Assembly: GCA_964017185.1 (NCBI GenBank)
Contig: OZ024875.1
Location: 61,127,043 to 61,191,042, forward strand
DNA length: 64,000 bases
DNA from: Rugalucina vietnamica
Lineage: Eukaryota > Mollusca > Bivalvia > Lucinida > Lucinidae
Direction: 5' to 3'
The notes beneath the pieces are model-generated. The model was not told where the DNA came from, searched no databases, and saw nothing but the letters and a program-made list of their open reading frames with translations. The translations under genes were made by a program, and so were the position numbers. Shown here piece by piece: positions 33,049 to 44,600 of the stretch. How positions within the stretch are numbered: position 1 is the stretch's first letter; the number at the start of each line of letters is the position of its first letter.

Positions 33049-36000
33049 TCAACTTCCCGCTTCTGGTTCCTCCAGTGCCTGTATCAGTTCTTTAAAGTCT
33101 GTAACAAACCAGTTGGCTTTCTCTTTCACCGCTTCTCGTGTAACGTTGCCACCATAGCCGATAAACAGATCCTGAAAAATTCAAAGTTACTCTGACAGCT
33201 CATGAGGATAGAAAAGATGTAAAGACGAGGCATTGATAAGTATTGACTCCTAATTCTGGAAAGAAAAAAGTTGCCAAACGAAGGTTATGCAAAGATTAAG
33301 AACTTTCAGTAATATGCTTATCTTTGCATTACCTTCATATATGTTTAGACACGTTTAACAAGTACACAAAATCTACACATCAATATTGCTATTTCAAATG
33401 AATAGTCTAGACATACAATTTCCTCCAACTTTCACAAGTTAACAGGCTTGAAAACCACCATAAAAAAAGAAAAGACAAATGGATGTGTGTGTGTGGGGGG
33501 GGGGGGGGGGAATCTGGGAATGACCCCACCATATCTTTGTGTTCTTAAGATGTGTGCTTTATACTGTAAGTTCATAAATGTTTGTGAGAACTTGATTTTC
33601 ATGAATATTTGTCAATCTGTCACCGCACGAATTCAAAGTTCTAGCTAATAAAGAAACACTTTAAGCCAAAAAGACTATATGAGTACTCATTTCCAAATTC
33701 AAAATCACACAAACGACTTGAAAAACAAATTTGTGAAATAAAAGTTATGCGAAAATTTCCAAATTTACAGTATTAACAAGGCTGACATTAATGTGTAAAA
33801 TCTGGTCAGTATTAAATATGTAACATTTGACAAGTATAATCATATCTATGCCTTACCACAATAGGTTGTGTTTCTAAGTCTGTGACCCCATCTCCTATAA
33901 ATACCAGATTGTTACTGGACTGTTTCAATATCTCAACGACCTTGGCTTTTCCTCCTGAACTGGAAGTGGGCTGGCTCTCATCAAAACCGGCATAGTCACC
34001 TGGGAAAAAAATGATGGTAAAAGTAGATTGTCTCTTCAGTGCATCAGGCCCTGAGGTTATAAAACTTTTTTCATGCTCAGCTGAGACTAAAATTTATCTT
34101 GCTCATAAATGTTAAAATGTCAACAATTGTTGGCTGATTTTAACATTTGAGCCGCCTCGTGGGAAAACCAATGTGGTTTCCGAACAGGTCTGACACAAAC
34201 CGGCCTGTACAGCTACATAAGCAGGCTAGAAGCTTGAAATTTTGGAGTTAAGTAGAGGAGGAATTGTACTATCCGAGTAGCGAAAACAAAGGTGCTGATC
34301 AGCTTCGCAGTTACTGCGAAGCTGATCTGCGCCTTTGTTTTCGCATATGAGGATTGTTGGTTTTCCCATGTGGCGGCTCATTTATTAGCAGGATAAGTTA
34401 CAGGATTTGATGATCTAAACCATAAATTTCAATTTATTTGGGCTATTTCGGTATTTATGAGCAGTTGATAGTTCATGCTCTGACAGCTGAGTTGAGCATG
34501 AAAAAAGTTTTATAACGTCTGGCCAAGAATAACATGCCTGTGTAATATACACCCCCTTATTCCCACTTTTATGTAGCAAAACTGGGGTCTGCAGGGGTAT
34601 ACCTATTTTTCTTATTTTTGCTCCAAAACATAGATTGTGGGTACTCATTAGAACTTTTTTTTTATTTCAGTTTTACGTCCCTTTCAAGATTATTTCAGCT
34701 CATATGAGACGGACCAATCAGTAGGTAGGGGAAAACGGGGGAGAACCCCGAGAAAAACCACCTGGCACACCCGCAAGCAGAACTTGGCTTGTCTCACATG
34801 TGGCCAGTGCGGGGCTCGAACCTACACCAGACACAGCGGTGAAATGATCGAGTGATTTAGAAACAGCGCTCTTAACTGCTCTCGTTAGAACTGCCTCACC
34901 GATTGTGGGTACTCTTTAGAACCTCCTCGGTGAGGTGGTTCTACCGTGTACCAACAATCTATGTTTTGAGCAAAATTAAGAAAAATATGAAAAATGTTCT
35001 ACTGAATTTTTTTTAATTTTCACAACTTCAGAAAAATCTGTATATCACATGGACGTGTTTTCATAATGGGAAAAATTGGAATTGAAATTTCAGTTGATAA
35101 CAATAGCTTAAGTGTGTTTCCTAATGCCTGATAAATGTTTTTTTTTGTTTTGTTTTTTTGTTTGTTTGTTTTTTCGCAAATTCACAGATATTTTGCAACT
35201 GTTTGTGGATGAAACACTTACTTGAAACAACTGAGCACTTCGTTTTACTAAATTTAGCCTTGAATTTAGCCTTGAATCTATTAGCACATTTAAGCCTAGG
35301 CCTAGTTAACATACCTGCTCTTACCTTAGCAATGACAGCTATAACAAAGACTGAGTTACAGGGTATTCCAAATGCAAAAGGAGCAGCATCATGAGAAAAC
35401 CTGATACAAATGTATCTGCAAATGCGAAAACAAAGGCGCAGATCAGCTGTGTAGTAACTTAACAGATGATCAGTGCTTTGTTTTCACAACACAGGTACAT
35501 GTAGTTCAATGCCTCCTCTTGTTAAATCTGAAATTTCAAGCTTCTAGACCTCTGCTGTGATGGCACAGACCAGTTTTTGATGGACCTATAGACCAGTTTC
35601 TCACATCTCAGCTCATTAGATATGAATGCTATAATATGGGTTATAATGTCTTACCGTTGTAGTAAAATCTGAGCCTATTACAGAAGATATTCTTGCTAGG
35701 AATATTCAGGCCCTTGGCTGCTGGTTCTATAATACTGCGGAAACCCCCCGACACTAGGTACACCTCGGTGCCTCGTTGGTGTAACTTAGATATCAGCTCC
35801 CTGGAATGCAAATACAGAACATCTAAAGCAGTGCACCAGACAGATATGCACATATGTATAATGAAGATGGCATATTACAAAAGCGCGAAAATCATACCGT
35901 GATAGAGGTTCATTTGTGCGGATAGAGGTTCATTTGTTCAATTCCAGCTGGTAGTTACATTGTGTGATGTTTGTGAAGGTGGATCCAACTACTTTGTTTC

Positions 36001-39000
36001 ATGTTGTCCGTTGTTTGTGGCCTTTCATATACCTCTGGGATACATAAATGTAACACAGGTCTGTGTGAGGTCCTACGCAGTAAGGACGAATTTTTGAGGT
36101 TGAGTGGTTGGATACACTAGTTAGTGCATGTACTTTAGTGACGTCATTACATATATGTTTTTCATGTCATGTCTGTTATGATCCTATATGTTTTGGATTG
36201 ATTGCAGAATAAATTTTGAATCTTTGAATCTTTGTGCGGAAAGAGCAAAATGCATAATCCAATGAAAATTCTCTGTGTTTAAATGGTCATATGCTCTTCG
36301 CAAGTTTACATATTGTAAATAAGACTCTTTTGACATGTGATGTTAATAACTCGATACGATTATGTCAGTGTAGATGTTGCTTTGTCTTTTTATACAAATC
36401 ATTTTGTTGAAACAACAAAGTGTGTGTTATAATGTGCTGTATATCTCAAGATATGGTTTAACCCTTTTAAATTTTCTTTTCATGATGATACAGGTAGAAA
36501 AACATTTGAGCCGCATCATGAGAAACTGGATTTTTGCCTAGGCGAAAACAAAGGTGCAGACCAGCTTCGCGGTAACTGCAAAGCTTGTCAGTGCCTTTGT
36601 TTTCACTACTCGGATAGTATAATCCCTTTTCTACTTATATCCGAAATTTCAAGCTTCTAGCCATCTTCTGTGACTGTACAGGCTAGTTTGTGTCAAACCT
36701 GGTCGGAAACCCCGAAGACCAGTTTTCTTGGTCGCGTCTCATTTTACACCACATTTATAAGATTTTTTTGGTGCTCAGCATAACTTTAAATCTTGATAAT
36801 TAACAACAGTTCCAGCGCGGTTCCGGCAGATGGCTATTGATTTAGTGCTTCAATTTTAACCCATATGACCTTTTTACTTCAAAAGTAATTATATAATGCA
36901 TTGGTGATCACTCCTTCATTCTGCAACGCAAAGTAACAAAACAAAGTAACAATGCCAGTACCTGATTCCAGAAGAGTATTTGACAGGATGTTGCTTGATG
37001 AATTCTTTGACTTTCTCATGTGATGGTCTGATGATATCAAGTCTTTTAGACAGAGCCACTCGGAAGCTTAGGCCTTCACCCATAGCCTTGTTTGTCCTGG
37101 AGAAATAATAATTATTGTATGTTTTTAAACTGTTCAACAGACCCTGTTGACCAAGACATGGCTATTCCTTTCAGAGTACACAAAGTTGTCAAATAACCAT
37201 CTTTATCATATATTTACTGTAAAATACGTTCTTTTTACATATGCGATACAGGCGCAAGTCCTATGCACGTATCGGGACACCATATCTCGAAAGCTGTATC
37301 AGTTCAAAATTTGTCAAAATCCATATCTCCCTAGGGAGATATGGACTCATATCACACCCCCATATCACACCCCAAATCTCGAAAGCTGTATCAGTTCAAA
37401 ATTTGTCAAAATCCATATCTCCCTAGGGAGATATGGACTCATATCACACCCCCATATCACACCCCAAACCTCATATCACATCTCACGTGACCCCCACATT
37501 CGGAGCGCTCTGTTCTATTCAATAGTACGTTGTAAATTGTTCTCAATTTATAAATCAAATTTTTGTATTTGAATTTTCTGTATTAATGGTTAAATGTTAT
37601 TGAATAAAATTTGTGACCAGAATTTTTTTTTCATTCTTTCTTTTTTCCACTTGAAATTATGTCGGGAAACATTTTGTGCATTGAACTGTATCAAACACTT
37701 TTTTTTTCAATAAAAATATATGATAAAGAGATCATGATATGGCAATTTTCATATCATACCCCGTATCAACCCTCGACTTCCGTATCAGCCCTCGACTCCC
37801 ATATCAGCCCTCGGCCCTCAGGCTGATATGGGAGTCTCGGGCTGATACGGAAGTCTCAGGTTGATACGGGGTATGATATGAAAATTGCCATATGATAATC
37901 TCTTATTCCATCAGAATTGATGAGTCTGTTATGTAGACGATGTTTGCTGGTAGATTAGGTCACCAAGACATGTCTGCCTGTATAACAGATCTGTTCGATT
38001 GCAGGATAACATGGTGCTATTACATTTGTGCACATTTTTCAAAAATTTCGTTTGCGCACAGTTTTCATTTGCGCACAGAAATGTATATCATTTGCGCACA
38101 GTTTTAGTGTTACATTTGCGCGCATGTTTTTGCACCTCTTCCCTTGACAGCTGCTGGTATTTAATTATATCAAGGTACGATTAATAAAATATCAGCATAG
38201 TTACCCCCGTTAACCGAGCTGGAGATGGAACTGGCAAGACGTTTGGCCAACGCGCTACTGCTGCTTCATTTACGACAATCTCAAAGTCCAGATTCAATAT
38301 GTTATATACATACAAAGTCACATCGAACTTAGCACAAACTTCAGTCAAGTGACGAAACATGTGGTCAAAGTACTGCTTTGTCTTGGATGGCAACAAATGA
38401 AAACGCACATGGAACACACTGTCCATTTTTGTACGCATGCATTTAATAAAACTGGTATAAATATTTGGGCGAAACTTGAACCGAACAGATGCACATCTTG
38501 GTTCATAAACTTCAGATTTGAACATCACAATCCCAGTTTATGTGTCAGAAGTATGAATCATGAGGCAAGATATATCCGCGGCTTTGACTGGAAATGAGGG
38601 CTTGGCTTGTCTATGCCATTTACCTGAGAAAATCTGATGTGCGGAAATGTAACATTTACCTGGGAAAATTGTGTGCGCAAATGATTATGTTTACCTGGGA
38701 AAATTGTGTGCGCAAATGAACCACATTCTTTCTAAAATGTGCTGCCACCGATAACATGTAAAGTATACCCCCATAAACACCGATTTTATAGAAAAACTAG
38801 GATGTACAGTGGTTCTAACCAGTTCCCACAATCTATGATTTGAGCAAAAAATAAGAAACCTAGAAGAAAAAAAAAACTGCATCATAATTTTACAGCCAGA
38901 AAAAACAACATAAATAGCCAAAAAACAACATAAAAAGTGACAAGCTATTTTTACCTTAGTATAAGAAAAAAAACAAAGTTTTTTGTAAATATTTACCATT

Positions 39001-39151
39001 CTTTAACCACTTTTCCTACACCACAAAAGTTTGCAAGTTCATCTAAGCCCTCATCTTGAATCAATGTTGAATCAACATCAAAACACACTGTGTCAGCCTG
39101 CTTCCAAACATCAGCTGGAGCATGTTCGATTGGCATTTTGGAAGTTGTCAT
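33049..39151 (-). CDS. PSPH: Phosphoserine phosphatase, complete, five coding exons
   Basis: Coding exons in transcript order are 39,151-38,997, 37,096-36,962, 35,800-35,655, 33,999-33,857 and 33,171-33,049 (TGA). They total 702 nt, 233 residues (human 225). Phases match at every join and introns are GT-AG. It is a HAD-family hydrolase that removes phosphate from L-3-phosphoserine, the last step of serine synthesis in the cytosol. Motif I is FDVDSTLI with nucleophile and acid Asp; motif II is VSGGFRSI; motif III/IV covers GGKAKV and GDGVTD. The substrate-cap GEGLSFRVAL block and the C-terminal FIGYGGN also match. I chose the ATG at 39,151 because a good acceptor (TTCTTTCAG) sits 18 bp upstream, which implies at least one further non-coding 5' exon; a second in-frame ATG five codons later is an alternative. 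Introns carry a MULE fragment, a long palindrome and P1/P2/P3 elements. It is head-to-head with the Cdc25 gene. Confidence 0.95.
33496..33511. repeat. Poly(G) run
   Basis: TGTGTGTG followed by about 16 G residues, in the last PSPH intron. Confidence 0.9.
34047..34520 (+). mobile_element. P3 element interrupted by a P1 element
   Basis: P3 sequence 34,047-34,148 (CTGAGGTTATAAAACTTTTT ...) resumes at 34,380 and ends AAAAAGTTTTATAACG. It lies in a PSPH intron. Confidence 0.85.
34149..34379 (-). mobile_element. P1 element inside P3, near-consensus
   Basis: GAGCCGCCTCGTGGGAAAAC ... CCCATGTGGCGGCTC with ATTT on both sides (34,145-34,148; 34,380-34,383). The hairpin CTTCGCAG/CTGCGAAG is fully paired. 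Confidence 0.9.
34525..35070 (-). mobile_element. P2 element interrupted by a SINE
   Basis: Reverse-oriented P2: TACCTATTTTTCTTATTTTT, ACATAGATTGTGGGTAC, then the palindrome and CAATCTATGTTTTGAGC, ending CATGGACGTGTTTTC. The SINE lies within the GTTAGAACT arm. Confidence 0.85.
34653..34880 (-). mobile_element. 5'-truncated SINE with target duplication
   Basis: Same family as 24,316-24,564, reversed, lacking the first 16 bp of the tRNA head. It is flanked by TTAGAACT on both sides, taken from the host P2 palindrome arm. Confidence 0.85.
35381..35614 (+). mobile_element. P1 element
   Basis: GAGCAGCATCATGAGAAAAC ... CTCACATCTCAGCTC. The hairpin has decayed on the right arm (AACTTAACAGATGATCAGTG). 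Confidence 0.8.
36020..36245 (+). mobile_element. Probable LINE 3' end
   Basis: Non-coding sequence ending AATAAATTTTGAATCTTTG with a tandem GAATCTTT tail, the style of a CR1-group 3' terminus. There is no RT sequence, so the assignment is weak. Confidence 0.35.
36508..36740 (+). mobile_element. P1 element, full copy
   Basis: GAGCCGCATCATGAGAAACTGG ... CTTGGTCGCGTCTC with ATTT duplications. The hairpin is imperfect (CTTCGCGG / CTGCAAAG). Confidence 0.85.
37278..37475. repeat. ~95-bp tandem duplication containing a 24-bp palindrome
   Basis: ATCTCGAAAGCTGTATCAG begins at 37,285 and again at 37,377. Each unit contains the palindrome ATATCTCCCTAGGGAGATAT and ends ATCACACCCC. It lies in PSPH intron 1. 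Confidence 0.9.
37724..37905. repeat. Long palindrome, ~85-bp arms with an 11-bp loop
   Basis: Left arm 37,724-37,809 and right arm 37,821-37,905 are reverse complements with only a few mismatches (for example CCCTCG against CTGAGG-type positions). The inner part of each arm is built of about 21-bp quasi-repeats of CCGTATCAGCCCTCGACT. It lies in PSPH intron 1. Confidence 0.92.
38020..38722 (-). mobile_element. Short element with CATTTGCGCAC ends and a MULE transposase fragment
   Basis: Repeated ATTTGCGCACA motifs at 38,025-38,125 are mirrored by GTGCGCAAATG at 38,641-38,722. Between them, a minus-strand 115-codon reading frame (38,528-38,181) contains FHLLPSKTKQYFDHMFRHLTE-like sequence and NLDFEIVVNEAAVARWPNV. 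The latter looks like the DFE...A...FP region of Mutator-like transposases. The frame is far shorter than a transposase, so this is a fossil or non-autonomous element. It lies in PSPH intron 1. The family call is from motif memory only. Confidence 0.5.
38740..38865 (-). mobile_element. P2 element fragment
   Basis: ACCCCCATAAACACCG..TCTATGATTTGAGCAAAA is a decayed half-element in reverse orientation. Confidence 0.6.
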
Positions 39152-39199
39152 CTGTCGGTAGAAACAAATCTGAAAGAAAGCAATTACATAAATGGAATG

Positions 39200-39990
39200 C
39201 CGGGTAGACACCACTAATTACCTCAAAACTTAAAGATCTGGACCAGTTTAGACTGATCAATTATACATCCTATATATATAATACCTATAGAATATGCAAT
39301 GTACTTAACTTGTTTGCTTGCCAGTTGCCACACTATCTATCAGAACAATTAGTGACATGGGCATTGTCCGCTTAAACATGTTAAATTGCTAACAAAAAAA
39401 AAAAAATAAATAAATAAATAAAATAAATAAAATAAAATAAAAATAAATAAAATGATGAATAAATAATAATAATTAAACACACAAATCAGTTACAACAAGT
39501 GCACACTTGATTTGTATCTTTAGGTGGACACAGCAGGCCCTAGAACCCCAGTTATTTTTGCCGAAATAATATATGCACGAAATAATGTGACAGGTACAGC
39601 TAAATAATTATATCGATTTTATGGACGGAATACGAATCAAAATTATACTTCATTTCAGACAAAAATGATAGAAATAAATCATTAAACATTTTACCGTTTT
39701 CTGTTTGCTTTTCGAAACGGTATGCTTTGAGTAATTCAATATTTTCTGTGAGCATGTTAACACACGGCTCATCAGCTGTTCTGTGGTGCACTGAGTGACC
39801 GAGAAAAGGAGAAGACAACTGGGTATCAGGTTACATTGCACAAACTACAGATGCAACTGCAGGTGTTGAACTGTCGTAATTCCAGCCAGTATCGGGCTCA
39901 CCACCAATTTGCCACAAGGAAAGCGCGCCAGTCTTAAAAACTCTTATAGTAAGAAATTACTTGAGTATGTATACAATAATGTCAATATTA
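39200..39990. other. 5' region of PSPH, no coding exon recognised
   Basis: A non-coding first exon and promoter of PSPH are expected here or beyond. An A/TAAA-rich run lies at 39,391-39,460. Two overlapping minus-strand ORFs near 39,600-39,841 show no motif. Confidence 0.4.
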
Positions 39991-40013
39991 CTTTGTCTTT
40001 GTCTTTGTCTTTG

Positions 40014-40087
<74 letters not shown>

Positions 40088-40120
40088 GGGGCGCGGGGGG
40101 GGGGGGCGCGGGGGGGGGGC
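39988..40120. repeat. (TCTTTG)n, (GA)n and G-run complex
   Basis: (TCTTTG)n at 39,990-40,012, about 29 GA units at 40,019-40,076, then G runs of 11-13 broken by GCGCG (40,077-40,119). It lies between the divergent PSPH and Cdc25 genes. Confidence 0.95.
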
Positions 40121-41632
40121 TCATGAGCCTACTATTATTTATTAGTTTGAACAAAACATCAAGAATGAGTTTTTGCAGTTTCAAGAGAGATTATTCTAAT
40201 TTTAAACTACATTACCGTTCTTTGTTCATTCAGTGTGGAGTAATTCCGTTTTCGTGTTGTTACTGCAGTTGCTTTGTTGTTATTGCCGCTGCTGCTGTTG
40301 TTGTTGTTTATATAATACCAAGTATAATATCTTTGCTTAATAATGGTTCAATCTGTACTATTTCTACTTATTCCAAAATGACAGCGCGTGCTAGATCATG
40401 TAGATACATGTATATAGCTATGCATAGATTTATATACATCTATATGTCCTTACAAGACGATGAACAAGATAATTAAGAGTTGTTTCTGATCCGCGACAGT
40501 AGAACTCGTAATTTTCTTGGTCAATTGACCATCGTTGTATGACAAGATAATGGGTTGTCTAGGTTGTTTCCCAACACGGTACATTAACCACGTCAGTGGA
40601 CCGCGGTATACGACAAGGTGCTACACTCGCTCCATTCATGTACGTTTTCTTTAATTACAGAGATCCGACAGGAAGATAATTTTGAGTACACTTAGCACGT
40701 CTCTGGAGGAAGGACTTCCAAAAGCATTTGTGAAAATGAGACTTTACTCGTCCATCAGGTTGAATGACCGAGAAATAGAAGGTGTGATAATATCGCTAAT
40801 CATTAACTTCATAATTTGTCCAAAACATATAAAACTGTATTTTCAACATTGTGAAGTCATTCTATGAATTACTTGTAACAGAAATAGACTGAACTTCTCA
40901 ACGATCCTTGTTTTATACTTCGAATATAACATCTCTGTTTAAGAAGTACAAATATTTCAACCAGAATAATGGAAGCGTAAGAAATATCTTTTATTTTACT
41001 TTGTTTTATTTTTGTTTTCATTTATAAACCTGATTTTCAGACAATGGGGTTATCACTTTGTTTTGTGAACATTTCCTTTTGCTGCCGTGGAAAGTGGCCC
41101 CTAGATACCAGCGGCGTTGCTTCTTTTAAAACATAAAATAACAGACAAAGGAAGAAAAATTAAACTAATGTGTTAATCCGGACTTCATCTTAATATTTGT
41201 TTGTCGTTTTTGTAAATACAGTGTTTGGTTAAGTACAAAAAAAAAAAAAAAATCAATAATTAAGTGGGAAATTGACTTAATCAACTAAATGCAAACAGCA
41301 GCAAACTTAATCAAACCATAGTCAACCTTAAAGAAACTGATACTGAGGATGTTGATTCTAGTTTGAATAGGGTACATTGCCGAGAGATCTGACAAAGCCT
41401 ATGCTTACAGATTCAACAATATTAGCACGAATTCAGTACTTGAAAAGTCATTTAGAATCGTCCTTCAAAAGAACACCAGATGACGTGTGTAACACTTTTG
41501 GAATATGTCACATTTTAATTTTTATTTTTTTTCTTCTGAAATTATATTAAAAATTCTCATAATCGCTTTAATATCATTTCACTACATTGGAGATATTCTC
41601 ATATTACATCAAACTTAATAACTTTGTTCCAG
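40120..41632. other. Upstream of Cdc25, no exon confirmed
   Basis: AT-rich. One acceptor-like site (TTTAATTACAG at about 40,650-40,660) is followed by about 120 nt of open frame, but it does not join in phase to the first Cdc25 exon and has no homology I recognise. Confidence 0.4.
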
Positions 41633-41633
41633 T

Positions 41634-44600
41634 ATGAAGTTGTTCAGTGAAGACACCTGTTCTCCATTCTTCCGCTCTTCTCCGAGGGAGTGGAACCTAA
41701 CAGCGGAGGAGTTCCAGGCTGTCATCACACCCTATGGGAAGACGAGCAGTTCTCTGTTTGTCGACGAAGACTCCGGGATTGGCATGGAATATGACTTGGT
41801 AAGTTATTTCTCGTTTTTTCCCCCTCTTTTTGTCACTTTTTTTTTGTTAAATATTCATTCATTCATTCATTCATTCATTCATTCATTCATTCATTCATTC
41901 ATTCATTCATTCATTCATTCATTCTAGAGTGATCGTTCGCCCATTCATTCATTCATTCATTCATTCATTCATTCATTCATTCATTCATTCATTCATTCAT
42001 TCATTCATTCATTGTTGTAGATGATGCCTGATAACCTAAGATGCTTTTCTGGCACAAAAGAGGACCTCAACGGATCATACAATGAGCAACAGGTACGTAT
42101 TTATTTATTTATTTTATTATTTATTTATTCGTGGTTCATCGCATTTCGGAGTATTCTATTTAGATTCCTCCGCTTGCACAGTCTTTCGCTTATTATTATA
42201 ATAATAAAACGAAATTTCTAAGATGTTTCAGTTCAAAGTGAAAAATTTTAAGAAATCGGTATTAGCATGAATTCAAGAACTTTATAGAAAGTGTATTATC
42301 TGATTTTTTTTTTTTTTTTAATATTAGCTGATCTGCACCTTTGTTTTCGCATATAGGCGAAAAGCCGGTCTTTTCGCGTCGCGGCTCAACTTAATCTGAC
42401 CAACGTACAATCTCTGAGACGATAGCCTACTAAACCATTTATTCCCTTCCAACAGTTTCAGCTCCACCGTAGACATAAGACCAACAACCATCGTCAAAGC
42501 CTGGCAGATGCCAAGAAGAGCCTGTTCTCCAACAAACGTCAGGCTGAAGATGATATAGAAGACTTGTCACCGTCCACCAAGAAACTCAGAGACAACGACA
42601 GTGAGGTGGAACACTTTGCACTGGTGAGTTGATTTAAAAAAAAATCTGTTTATTGCATGGACATATTTTCGTAATGTACGTAGCTGATAGAAGAACTTGC
42701 ATGGCCAAAATAAAGGAGGTTTTCAGTCAGTACATGTCTTGCTTAATAACGGTCGTCATCGTGCAAAACGAATAACTAACATGACTAACAAACCACTGCA
42801 AGAAACAAAATTTGGTAAAATTCTAGTAACGTGCCAATGACTGATCCAGTGCGGATTTTTTGTTATCTGCGCTCCGTTTTGGTCAGTTCCAAGTTGCTAT
42901 GTTAAAGTGCACCAATACTAATAGTTTTGATGCAATTTCATCGCCGCATGCACGCATACCGTCACATGTATGGCTCTATGGATACTGAAATCATGTTTTA
43001 TTAGCTTCAGTCTTCTACATTCTTCTTTTTTTTTCTTCACAGGAGTCTCCAGCCGCTGGAATCCAAAGCATCATTCAAGCCGTCGACAAGCTGTCGACAA
43101 AGGAAGAACTCGTCGCCGACGGATCACGTGACTATAGCCTTCCCACAATTCCCGGAAAGCACAGTGATCTGAAGACAATCTCTGCAGATACGGTATGCAA
43201 TACATTTGCACTTTTGTTTACCATTACGAAACTTTGTCCATGCAATCAACAGAGATCTTTTTAGCTTTAAAAACTGAAAATTTTCAGCTGAAAAAAATAT
43301 GATATTTTTCTTATTTTTGCTCAAAACATAGATTGTGGGTACACGTTAGAACCGCCTCGCCGAGGCGGTTCTAACGAGTACCCACAATCTATGTTTTGGG
43401 GCAAAAAAAAAGAAATAGGTATACCCTTGTAAACCCTAAGTTTTCTATATTAAAGTGGGGTATTAGGGGGTATTCAATACATGGACATGATTGCGTGATG
43501 CACCACTCCCCGACGAAGCCCAGTTTATTTTATAGTGCCTGGTGAGACTCATCATAGATAGTGTCAATTTCTGTAATACTTTAATATTTGTAGATTGGTG
43601 GCTGTGATATTAATTTTGTGTCACAAAGTTTATGGATGGTTAAAATATAAGTAAATGTATTCATGTTTTAAGAAGAATAGTTTTCTTCAAAGCTACCCAT
43701 TTGTAGTTTATACTTTCGCGCGAAGTGGAACTCATTATTTCACCAAATGCTATCTAACGTACATGTATGGCTGATGTAAAATTTGGCATTCCTTGACGTT
43801 TCACGAATTTGTTACAATTTTCACCTGATATTCTCCACAGATGGCTCAGGTTGTTGAAGGAAGATTTTCCAAGACTTTACAGAATGTCAGCATTATTGAC
43901 TGCAGATATCCTTACGAGTTTGAAGGTGGCCACATTAAGGTAAATGTTTATTTTATATTATTTGTAATGTAGATGGTTCAATAGAAAATGGACAATAAAC
44001 CGTTTCGAATTTGCATCCCATTTTGTAAAAGCAACGTGGTTTTGTGTACAGTGAAGACCTAGGTGAGGCTAGGCATTCAGTCTCATGTATGTCATCACGA
44101 CAATAAATCTCAAAATCCAGATTGTATACACGTTTCTACATGTAAGAGAATTATAAGACTTGCCAGACACGAGGAAATGCTTAAAATACTCATTGCTTTG
44201 TATTTTAGGGTGCACTCAACCTGTACACCAAAGATTCTGTCAATAAACTACTAGACGAAACTCTTACACCTGGACAGACCCACGTGCTCATTTTCCACTG
44301 TGAATTCTCATCGGAAAGAGGCCCTAAAATGTAAGTTTGAAAGTACCTACTTTGACTTTATTGTTGTCGTTTTCTTATCGTGTGGGTTTCCTCTTGTGGT
44401 AGATGTATTACTTTTTTGTGGCACTTCTTCACCTTCACATTACTAAATGCAGTATTACGTATTTCATTTACATGTATATGTGCATATAATTGTATTACAG
44501 ACGCACATCGTTCGTCTTCTTTTGTGCGAGTTTCAAGTTCAATACCAACGCTTTATACTGATACATACTCTTGAACCATTTTTAATACCAACGCTTTATA

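Noticed and set aside
37147..37572. 141-residue plus-strand ORF with repeated SSKFVKIHISLGRYGL
   Set aside because: Arises from a 95-bp tandem duplication in a PSPH intron, antisense to the gene.
39909..40476. ORFs with poly-Arg-Glu/Gly stretches
   Set aside because: Translation of the GA and G microsatellites; no exon signals.
40584..40660. Short reading frame resembling an RT motif (RGIRQGATLAP)
   Set aside because: Only about 25 residues, no other RT block nearby; too little to call a LINE remnant.
40660..40780. Candidate upstream Cdc25 exon after TTTAATTACAG
   Set aside because: Joining it to the exon at 41,633 creates an immediate stop, and the peptide has no Cdc25 similarity.
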